Origin: Desulfobulbus sp.
GTDB taxonomy: Bacteria; Desulfobacterota; Desulfobulbia; Desulfobulbales; Desulfobulbaceae
Length of the DNA: 5,520 nt
Direction: 5' to 3'
Assembly (NCBI GenBank): GCA_030600525.1
Contig: JAUVLX010000248.1
Coordinates: 1-5,520, forward strand
Shown in pieces: positions 1 through 5,520 of this stretch (position 1 is its first letter; every line of letters starts with the position of its first letter). Made by a program: the position numbers and the translations under genes. The notes under the pieces were generated by a model. It did not search any database. It saw only the letters and a program-made list of their open reading frames with translations, and was not told where the DNA came from.

Positions 1-48
1 CACCCCATGTCTCTCGAAAAAATTTTAACCACACAAAAGGCCGCTTGA
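1..48. other. Left edge, no recognisable gene content
   Basis: I see no gene in these bases. In the frame of the downstream phosphodiesterase fragment they read a short open stretch ending at a TGA at 46-48, with no similarity to the catalytic N-terminus that a complete phosphodiesterase would have here (no His-Arg or paired acidic motif). The other two plus-strand frames are closed by stops at 29-31 and 75-77 respectively. This is either foreign sequence beside a deletion junction or strongly decayed coding sequence. Confidence 0.5.
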
Positions 49-856
49 AACATCAACGCTGGGGAGAGTTGGGATCATAAACACAAAATTGAATGGTATG
101 AGCCCAGTGCCGGCAAGATGGATGCGAGTAATCTGGAGGCAACAACCGTTGAAGAATATATGGCGGGGACGGCTAACTGGAGAACCGATCTCTATGCTAC
201 CTGTGGAACAGTGATGTCCCATAGAGAGAGTATAGCCTTGTTTCAGGAACTGGGAGTGAAAATGACCCCAAAGTTGAAGGAACCCAGTGCTGTAATGCCT
301 TTTGGGGGAACATATACCCAGCAAGATTATGCGCAGCAGATGATTGATGAATATAAGGAAGCCGGTGTTAAACCTAGCCAGGTTTTTGCCCAATCTTTTA
401 GTGTCGAGGATGTACGCTATTGGATTAAAAATGATCCTCAGTTTGGCCGGCAGGGGGTTTACCTGGACGGAAGATATGATGATAAAAGCTTCGATCATGC
501 CGATCCTGCAACATGGTCACCCACCATGGAACAATTGGTCGGCGATGGTGTACAGATCATTGCGCCGCCAATGTGGATGCTGCTGACAGTTGATGACAAT
601 GGGAAAGTAGTTCCCTCTGTTTATGCCCAAAAAGCAAAAGCAGCAGGCTTGGATATCATTACCTGGACGTTTGAGCGCTCAGGCCAGCTTGTTTCTGGTG
701 GGGGGTGGTATTACCCAGACGACAAAAGGGGCAATCGATAATGACGGAGATATGATGACTGTTCTTGACGTGCTTGCTCAAGATGTCGGCATTATAGGTA
801 TTTTTTCTGATTGGCCTGCAACGGTCACCTATTATGCTAATTGCAAAGGGTTGTGA
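49..856 (+). pseudogene. Glycerophosphodiester phosphodiesterase, 3' remnant with frameshift
   Basis: This is the C-terminal part of a secreted-type glycerophosphodiester phosphodiesterase (GDPD family, TIM barrel), which hydrolyses glycerophosphodiesters to glycerol-3-phosphate and an alcohol. The recognisable part starts at GKMDASN (112 onward) and runs through WRTDLY, LGVKMTP, MIDEYKEAGV, QSFSVEDVRYWI, IIAPPMWMLL and AGLDIITWTFERSG. The frame then breaks at CCC 714-716. With one C removed, the reading continues as WYYQTTKGAIDNDGD and ends IFSDWPATVTYYANCKGL at the TGA at 854-856. Unrepaired, the ATG at 118 gives 207 residues ending at 741 in a foreign tail. Rejoined, 118-856 gives about 245 residues. 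The ATG at 118 is an internal family methionine without a Shine-Dalgarno site, so it is not the native start. The N-terminal half with the catalytic His-Arg and acidic metal ligands is absent, and the usual ELK metal-ligand motif reads KLK (271-279). Family assignment is firm. Loss of function is inferred from three independent lesions. Confidence 0.85.
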
Positions 857-879
857 TCGAACTTTTCACAGGGAGATTG

Positions 880-929
880 TCCTCCGCAAATTCAGAACAT
901 GCAGGGTTTGCGGAGGATTAAGTCTTTTT
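880..929 (+). terminator. Intrinsic terminator after the phosphodiesterase remnant
   Basis: A perfect 11-bp stem pairs TCCTCCGCAAA (880-890) with TTTGCGGAGGA (907-917) around a 16-nt loop. It is followed by TTAAG and a five-T run at 925-929. It starts 24 bases after the TGA of the remnant, so it is probably the native terminator of that gene, kept after the gene decayed. There is no T-run on the opposite side, so it should not be an efficient intrinsic terminator for the convergent gene at 1007-1396. Confidence 0.8.
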
Positions 930-949
930 CGTTTCTGTTAGATGTGGCT

Positions 950-975
950 TCACTGAACATGTTACAGCTCAGTGA
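950..975. repeat. Short inverted repeat between convergent genes
   Basis: TCACTGA (950-956) and TCAGTGA (969-975) form a perfect 7-bp stem with a 12-nt loop. It lies 31 bases past the stop codon of the minus-strand gene, so it could form in that gene's 3' untranslated RNA. No U-run follows it on the minus strand. Terminator function is therefore doubtful, and RNA-end stabilisation or chance are alternatives. Confidence 0.35.
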
Positions 976-1006
976 CAGCAACCTCCATTTCAAGATAAGA
1001 CGAATG

Positions 1007-1396
1007 TTACTTGAACCATTTTAATGTTCTTAATGCTTCTACCAGTTCGCGGTGCATGACAAGCTGGTAATTTTCATCCTCAGAGCGGTACGGGTTGCCA
1101 CTGCCAAGAGCGCTACAGTAAAACGGTTCGCCAGGCTTGGCAACGCTTTCCAAATATCCCATATTTAGGGCATCTCCAAGCATGCGACCGAGTTTTTCGT
1201 ATTCACCTATGACCATTTGATAGTCGTCAGTTCCTAACGCACTGGCAAGTTTGGTAAAGGGAGCTGATTGGTTGGCTGTTCTATAGTGGCATTCCAGTAT
1301 TTTGCGTTGCTCATCACTGATGGTTTTTTTAAACTTTTTTAAAGCCTTGGTATACTCTTTGGCTTCTGGCACTACGAAATCATAACTGCTGTTCAT
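1007..1396 (-). CDS. Hypothetical protein, small mostly helical domain (129 aa)
   Basis: A 129-residue protein of unknown function, apparently soluble: no signal peptide or membrane segment. Residues about 12-60 look helical and charged (EYTKALKKFKKTISDEQRKILECHYRTANQS), followed by a helical part with LASALGTDDYQMVIGEYEKLGRMLGDAL (about 51-78). The C-terminal part has AKPGEPFYCSALG, then NYQLVMHRELVEALRTLKWF. The order 'ILxxHYxxxNxS - LAxALGxxDYxxxxxEYxKLGRML - VMxxELxEAL' resembles, from memory, a small domain found alone or next to HNH-type nuclease domains. No nuclease motif is present here, so I assign no activity. The ATG at 1394-1396 is supported by AAAGGAG seven bases upstream and by the lack of a better start. 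The gene faces the phosphodiesterase remnant and is divergent from the AsmA-type gene, so it is probably transcribed alone. The coding call is fairly secure; the family link is tentative. Confidence 0.75.
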   Translation of the reverse strand: MNSSYDFVVPEAKEYTKALKKFKKTISDEQRKILECHYRTANQSAPFTKLASALGTDDYQMVIGEYEKLGRMLGDALNMGYLESVAKPGEPFYCSALGSGNPYRSEDENYQLVMHRELVEALRTLKWFK

Positions 1397-1403
1397 TGAG
1401 GGA

Positions 1404-1410
1404 CTCCTTT
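1404..1410 (-). promoter_or_regulatory. Ribosome binding site of the 129-aa gene
   Basis: Read on the minus strand, AAAGGAG ends seven bases before the ATG at 1396. This is a near-ideal Shine-Dalgarno match and spacing. It is the main support for this start codon and for the frame being a real gene. Confidence 0.8.
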
Positions 1411-1802
1411 ATTTTGTTTCAATCATTTTAGGATTGTATGTTGTAATGCGCTTGTGGGGTTGTTTTCAAGTGTTATGCTTGGAAGTAGAGTTTTTTTTTC
1501 ATTGAACCTTGGAAGTCGCAGGTTAGCTACTCTTTGCCCCCTGTGATCTCCTTGGTCGATCTTATCTTGTATTGTTATTGAAGTCTCACTTGAAATTTCA
1601 ATTACTATACAGGGATGATTATTATAAAAATGTGTTGTGTGAAATTGGAGACGAGTCACCCGAAAAAAATTGTCTCTTTTTGAGGCAGACCATTGCAACG
1701 GAGAGGTTTTTTATCGCATTCTATTTTGTGAAAATATGAGGAAATAAACGCCCTGTTTTTCCTGATGGTAAAGCGAAGAACACCATTGACAACCTCCTGC
1801 TT
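1411..1802. other. Intergenic region between divergent genes, no convincing gene
   Basis: This stretch is AT-rich and holds no reading frame I believe in. Minus-strand frames at 1423-1698 and 1656-1844 start at TTG without a purine-rich site upstream and have no recognisable composition. Visible structure: a nine-base direct repeat CTTGGAAGT at 1478-1486 and 1508-1516, exactly 30 bases apart; a T9 run at 1491-1499; and a perfect 12-bp palindrome TTGAAATTTCAA at 1590-1601. The minus-strand promoter of the 129-aa gene must lie here. The best candidate I find is TTGAAA (complement of 1465-1470) with a poor -10, too weak to annotate separately. Confidence 0.6.
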
Positions 1803-1831
1803 TTGGGCCAATGTGCTGATGTCTTTATAAA
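1803..1831 (+). promoter_or_regulatory. Candidate sigma-70 promoter for the AsmA-type gene
   Basis: TTGGGC (1803-1808) and TATAAA (1826-1831) are separated by 17 bases. The -10 is good and the -35 is partial. Transcription would start near 1838, leaving a leader of about 20 bases with the Shine-Dalgarno site. A perfect TTGACA at 1786-1791 also exists, but only a poor -10 (CAATGT) sits 17 bases downstream of it. Choice between these is by consensus only. Confidence 0.4.
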
Positions 1832-1845
1832 TGAATAACGGCAAC

Positions 1846-1852
1846 GAGGAGG
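1846..1852 (+). promoter_or_regulatory. Strong ribosome binding site of the AsmA-type gene
   Basis: GAGGAGG ends six bases before the ATG at 1859, close to the perfect anti-16S match and spacing. It fixes the start of the 1173-residue protein, whose first residues form a proper basic segment before the membrane helix. Confidence 0.85.
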
Positions 1853-1858
1853 TTCGTT

Positions 1859-4800
1859 ATGGGAAAGAAAAGGGGAAAACAAAAGAAGTGGATATTGTCT
1901 TCTTGCCTGCTGCTCTTATTGCTGAGTGTCGCTCTTCTCCCTGCTTTCCTTTTTTCAAAAACCGGGCTTGGTCTTGTTCTGCCACGACTGAATCAGGTTA
2001 TTAACGGTGAGCTGGCAATAACATCCTGCGCTGGTGGATGGACTCAGGCTATTGCATGTCAGGAAGTACGCTTCAATACACCTGACGGCCACCCCCTGTT
2101 TTCGGCACAGCACATCGCCACTGAACGGAGTTTGTTTAAATTATTGCTCGCTCCGCGCAATGTTGGAGAGTTGTATATAGATGCCCCTGTCATACATGTT
2201 CCTGTTTCATCTCAAACCAGTACTGAGAAAAGCGAAACTGAGTCGGTTGGAAAAGACCGTGCTACAGGGAAAGAGCAGTCACCGGAACAGCAGGATCTGA
2301 GGACAGGAGATGAAGCGGTCACGGCCAGTAAAGGGAAACCTTTTTGGGAAGGATTGATCGCCGGTCTTCATGTAAGCAAAGGACGAGTTATTTCTCCTTT
2401 GGTTGCGTCGGGTCTCGGCACACTGGCCGAAGAAATTGATCTCCAGGCACGCCTCCGTGACGGGACGGTGAATTATGAATTGCAGTTGCAGGCGGGGGCG
2501 CAGCATGGCCGCGTGCTTGCAAAAGGTTTTTTCAACCTGCCCATATATAATCAACCGCTTTTACCTACTCTTGTTTCTTCTACAGAACTTGAGATTACCC
2601 ACCTGGATTTGACCGGTTTTCTGCAGGCATTTGCAGCCGGGCAGCCAGCTGGTGGCCAGATCCCTACAGGGCGGGGAATGCTTAACGGAAAGTGGCAGGT
2701 TAAAACTGCAGGTTTTAATAATATTGTTGTACAGGGGAACAGTACTATAGATGATTTGGCTCTGACCGGCGGCATTTTGGGAGCGGATTATCCTGTATTC
2801 AAACAACTTGAGCTTGTCATTGATGGGGCACGAGAGTCTGAAAACGAGTGGGCGCTCAGCACGTTTATTCTCAACTCAGAACTGTTGAGTGTCAACAGCA
2901 GTGGTACCTTGGATAATAGCGACGGGCAGGTTAAGGCGTCTGGGAAATTACAGTTGCCTGCTTTGTTCACCATGTTTCCCCATACCCTTAAGGTGAAAGA
3001 CGATGCCACTGTTACTGAAGGAGAGCTTGATTTTGATTTAGTTCTGGAAAAGGCTGGTGGTGTGAACACGGTTCATGCCAATGCCCGGAGTAGTATTCTC
3101 CGGGGAGAATTTAAAAAGCAGTTGATCCTTTGGGACGATCCTTTTTCACTTTCTGTGGAACTGTCTCAAGAGCAGGGGAACGTTTTTTTTCAAAAGGTGC
3201 AGCTTGCCACCGATTTTCTGGCACTGAAAGGCAGTGGGAGTCTGGATAATTTTTCACTCCACGGGACAGCTGATTTGGAGAAAGCATCCGCGGCAATGGG
3301 TACCTTCGTGGATACCAGGTACAAGGCCCGGGGGCAAGCGAAGTTTGATAGCTCTTCAATCGTATTGCAGGATCAACGGTACCAGGTGGATACAACGCTG
3401 AATATACAAAACTTTGCCGTGGATGACGTTGGCGGAAATTTTGTTCCTGAGCATGCGCTTCAGCTTGCAGTAAAAGGTATAGCGCCACGTTCCTGGTCTG
3501 CTGGCAATGGGACCCTGGATTTGGAAGTCTTGACTGATAGTTGGTTGGGAGAAGGACGTGTTCAGTTGTTTGATATGAAGCGAGAGGGTAAGCGGAACAG
3601 GAAAAATTGGCTTAACGGGGGGTATGCTATCAACGCTTCCCTGGCTCTAGAGCCGCTGGCAAAGTTTGTCAACCGTATGCAACCTGATAAGGAACCTTTA
3701 TTTGCCAAAGGTGTAGCCTCGGTAACAGCTTCCGGTAAAATAGAACCTCAATTACTTAAGATCGGCCAACTTGATCTTGCTATTCGTGATTTGGAGATGC
3801 AGTACCGGGATATCGGCTATGAAGACCAGCAGATACGGTTTTCTTTGCTGGGGAAAGCGCCTGAGCCCACAGCTGATCCTGTGACTGTGTACCCCTTAGT
3901 GGTTCATAACGAGTGGAAGGAGTACGAGCTATTTCGAAAAGGGTGGGCAACGTTTAATCTGGCACAGCGGGAAATGGTATTGCCGTACCTGTTTCTTGAT
4001 TCAGGTATATTCTCAATTAGTTCCGCCACTCTACATGTTGCCGATTGGCAATCATTGCTCAGTAATTTCACACTGGATTTTTCTGCCGGTTTTACTGTGG
4101 ATAATTTAGTGGAAGTCATGCATCAGGTGGATCGGCTGCCAGGTAACATCAACGGCAAGGGCAGGGCGATGGTGTCTGGAAAAGTGTCTGGACGTGAAAA
4201 GCAAATTGAGGCACATCTGCAACTCGAGGGAAAGGAGTTGGCGTATCTTCGCGATAAAAAAGTAGTCGTAGATAATCAGAACCTTAATGCCAAGATTGAA
4301 CTGCAGCATGCGACAGGAACGAAAGCTGTGACATTTCCACAGGTCTTGTTGCAGTCACAGGTGTTGTCGTGGGAAGGAAAAGCAGCCTTTAGTGGTGGAG
4401 ATGCTGCAAAAATCACCCTTGAAGGAAAGGCAGTTCCTGATTTTCCCCATTTGGCAACAATACTTGAAGTTGTTACAGGGAAGCAGTTTAAACTGACTGG
4501 ACGCAACACGCAGAGTATCTCTGCTAGATTTCCTTTCGGAAAAAAAGGGGAAAAAAACGATCCGTTGGCTTTGATCTACAACGGCGGCATTGATAGGATC
4601 CAGTACCAAGGCATCGATATTAGTGACCTTGCTCTGTCCAGCTCTATTGAGAAAGGGAAGGGGGTACTCGCTGCCGCAGGGAATCTGAACGAGGGAACCG
4701 TATCGCTCTCCCCGTTTTATGACGGGACCGGGGAAACAGCTTTCCTGTCCTTGCAGAAACCGGAGCGTGTTCTTTCGGCAGTTCGCCTTGAGGAGCCGTT

Positions 4801-5380
4801 GGTGAAAAATGTACTGGCAAAAATGCATCCTTTGTTCGGTGTTCTTGTTCATCCTAAAGGTGAGATCAGTATGCGTGCTGATTCACTCTTTGTACCGGTT
4901 GGTGAAACAGACAAGGCACGTTTTAAAACAGTTATTGATGTCCAGCAGGTACAGCTTGAAAGTAATGTTTTTCTTCGTGAAATATTGCAGTTGGTTAGTA
5001 TTTCCGGAGATTCACTGGAATTGAAGGATGCAGAGATTACCTGCGAAGGGAAGAGTGGCCGCGTGAGCTGTTCGCCTGTACACATTTTGGCTGCGGAGTC
5101 GGAGATGACCCTGCATGGATCAGTAGGATATGATGGGTCGTTAGACTATCTGTTAGCTATCCCTGTTACCAGGGACCTGGTTGGCAAGGAAGGGTACCGC
5201 CTTCTGGAAGGCACAACCATTGATATTCCCATTAAAGGCTCAGTTGACGAGCCTTTGTTCAGCAGAGAAAATCTCCAGCAAACCATTGCCGAAATTATCA
5301 AGCAGGCTGCTGCCAGTGCCGTAGAAAAACAATTACAAAAGATTATTCCAGGTTTTTTGGAGAATGTATTCGGGAACTGA
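1859..5380 (+). CDS. AsmA-family envelope protein, TamB/YhdP-like size (1173 aa)
   Basis: A large inner-membrane-anchored periplasmic protein of the AsmA-like group (relatives: AsmA, YhdP, YdbH, TamB). These are thought to form a long hydrophobic beta groove that carries phospholipids or otherwise supports outer-membrane assembly. A basic start (KKRGKQKK, residues 3-10) precedes one membrane helix at about 11-33 rich in leucine. The family-typical N-terminal part follows (TERSLFKLLLAPRNVGELYIDAPVIHV, about 88-114). A polar, probably disordered linker spans about 116-160, then WEGLIAGLHVSKGRV restarts the fold. The long middle consists of alternating beta-strand repeats, e.g. SGTLDNSDGQVKASGKL near 345 and GSGSLDNFSLHGTADL near 458. 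The C-terminal AsmA-type segment has GYDGSLDYLLAIPV (about 1090-1103) and IDIPIKGSVDEPLF (1121-1134), then an amphipathic helix to the end. The length is near that of YhdP and TamB. There are only five cysteines: C16 in the helix and the pairs C57/C67 and C1062/C1071. The gene appears complete and monocistronic. Membership of the AsmA-like group is well supported; the exact subfamily and cargo are not. Confidence 0.85.
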   Translation: MGKKRGKQKKWILSSCLLLLLLSVALLPAFLFSKTGLGLVLPRLNQVINGELAITSCAGGWTQAIACQEVRFNTPDGHPLFSAQHIATERSLFKLLLAPRNVGELYIDAPVIHVPVSSQTSTEKSETESVGKDRATGKEQSPEQQDLRTGDEAVTASKGKPFWEGLIAGLHVSKGRVISPLVASGLGTLAEEIDLQARLRDGTVNYELQLQAGAQHGRVLAKGFFNLPIYNQPLLPTLVSSTELEITHLDLTGFLQAFAAGQPAGGQIPTGRGMLNGKWQVKTAGFNNIVVQGNSTIDDLALTGGILGADYPVFKQLELVIDGARESENEWALSTFILNSELLSVNSSGTLDNSDGQVKASGKLQLPALFTMFPHTLKVKDDATVTEGELDFDLVLEKAGGVNTVHANARSSILRGEFKKQLILWDDPFSLSVELSQEQGNVFFQKVQLATDFLALKGSGSLDNFSLHGTADLEKASAAMGTFVDTRYKARGQAKFDSSSIVLQDQRYQVDTTLNIQNFAVDDVGGNFVPEHALQLAVKGIAPRSWSAGNGTLDLEVLTDSWLGEGRVQLFDMKREGKRNRKNWLNGGYAINASLALEPLAKFVNRMQPDKEPLFAKGVASVTASGKIEPQLLKIGQLDLAIRDLEMQYRDIGYEDQQIRFSLLGKAPEPTADPVTVYPLVVHNEWKEYELFRKGWATFNLAQREMVLPYLFLDSGIFSISSATLHVADWQSLLSNFTLDFSAGFTVDNLVEVMHQVDRLPGNINGKGRAMVSGKVSGREKQIEAHLQLEGKELAYLRDKKVVVDNQNLNAKIELQHATGTKAVTFPQVLLQSQVLSWEGKAAFSGGDAAKITLEGKAVPDFPHLATILEVVTGKQFKLTGRNTQSISARFPFGKKGEKNDPLALIYNGGIDRIQYQGIDISDLALSSSIEKGKGVLAAAGNLNEGTVSLSPFYDGTGETAFLSLQKPERVLSAVRLEEPLVKNVLAKMHPLFGVLVHPKGEISMRADSLFVPVGETDKARFKTVIDVQQVQLESNVFLREILQLVSISGDSLELKDAEITCEGKSGRVSCSPVHILAAESEMTLHGSVGYDGSLDYLLAIPVTRDLVGKEGYRLLEGTTIDIPIKGSVDEPLFSRENLQQTIAEIIKQAAASAVEKQLQKIIPGFLENVFGN

Positions 5381-5520
5381 GGAGCTGTCCGTAAATAAGT
5401 TGGACGATATCGCGCTCATATTTAGGTTAGATTTGGGTGATCTAATTGAGCAAAGCCGCAGGCGTAGTTGTGCTACGTTGAGGACTTTGTGATTGAAGAT
5501 CAGCCAAAGATGACCTGAAG
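5381..5520. repeat. Palindromic repeat-like element after the AsmA-type gene, cut by window end
   Basis: Directly after the stop codon begins GGAGCTGTCCGTAAATAAG, followed by a small GTCC/GGAC inverted pair (5387-5390 and 5402-5405), an 8-bp palindrome CGATATCG (5405-5412), and then a large imperfect palindrome at 5421-5519. Its arms are 5421-5429 with 5511-5519 (9 bp, two G-T), 5432-5443 with 5497-5508 (11 of 12), 5450-5455 with 5485-5490 (6 bp, one G-T) and 5461-5467 with 5473-5479 (7 bp, two G-T), closing on loop TTGTG. This is far more than chance pairing. It resembles a REP- or MITE-like element or the end of an insertion sequence; no transposase is visible. As RNA it could protect or terminate the upstream transcript, though there is no T-run in view. 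Confidence 0.65.

Larger units (their letters stand above)
1791..1854 (+). promoter_or_regulatory. Possible anti-Shine-Dalgarno pairing in the AsmA-type leader
   Basis: AACCTCCT (1791-1798) is perfectly complementary to AGGAGGTT (1847-1854), which contains the Shine-Dalgarno site of the downstream gene. If transcription starts upstream of 1791, the two could pair over a 48-nt loop and hide the ribosome site. If the promoter proposed at 1803-1831 is the real one, the left arm is not transcribed and the pairing is irrelevant. The sequence match is certain; the function is speculative. Confidence 0.25.

Noticed and set aside
25..498. 157-codon minus-strand reading frame
   Set aside because: It is antisense to the clearly recognisable phosphodiesterase sequence and has no family resemblance.
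1465..1499. Terminator-like TTCAAG/CTTGGAA stem followed by T9 on the plus strand
   Set aside because: The stem is short, bulged and AT-rich, six bases separate it from the T-run, and no plus-strand gene lies upstream to be terminated.
1615..1683. 22-residue plus-strand frame with AGGG just before its ATG
   Set aside because: The purine stretch abuts the ATG with no spacing, and the peptide has no distinguishing feature; chance is the simplest explanation.
1423..1698. 91-codon minus-strand reading frame upstream of the 129-aa gene
   Set aside because: It starts at TTG with no Shine-Dalgarno site, has AT-driven composition and resembles no known protein; it most likely is non-coding intergenic DNA.
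1656..1844. 62-codon minus-strand reading frame opposite the AsmA-type promoter
   Set aside because: TTG start preceded by pyrimidine-rich sequence (the complement of the other gene's Shine-Dalgarno site) and no recognisable features.
1859..1960. Lipoprotein signal suggested by LSSC at residues 13-16 of the AsmA-like protein
   Set aside because: The cysteine precedes rather than follows the hydrophobic stretch, so it cannot be a lipobox; the segment is an ordinary membrane anchor.
2279..5085. Multiple overlapping reading frames of 67-165 codons within the AsmA-type gene, mostly antisense
   Set aside because: All are shadows of the 1173-residue frame, without ribosome sites or recognisable domains.

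Overview
This window looks like bacterial chromosome from a Gram-negative organism with moderate GC. The main evidence is the 1173-residue AsmA-type envelope protein, a family that works between the inner and outer membranes. The general look (AsmA-type protein, codon use, large palindromic repeat) would fit a Desulfobulbales-like member of the Desulfobacterota. That is an impression only; no marker gene in the window settles the taxonomy.

Layout from left to right. Bases 49-856 (+) hold the decayed 3' part of a glycerophosphodiester phosphodiesterase gene. Its catalytic N-terminal half is missing, it has a one-base frameshift near 714-716, and a conserved metal-ligand glutamate appears to be lysine. 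A strong intrinsic terminator follows at 880-929. A small uncharacterised protein is encoded convergently at 1007-1396 (-), with its own Shine-Dalgarno site. A 462-bp AT-rich intergenic stretch (1397-1858) separates it from the divergent AsmA-family gene at 1859-5380 (+) and carries the probable signals for that gene. Immediately after the AsmA stop codon lies a repeat-like segment built around a 99-nt imperfect palindrome (5421-5519), cut by the window edge.

The genes do not form an obvious pathway or operon: a pseudogene with its terminator, a convergent small gene, then a divergent, apparently monocistronic envelope gene. I see no phage, CRISPR, toxin-antitoxin or defence module. The points most worth a second look are the palindromic element at the right edge, the layered decay of the phosphodiesterase gene, and the two close cysteine pairs at opposite ends of the otherwise almost cysteine-free AsmA-like protein.
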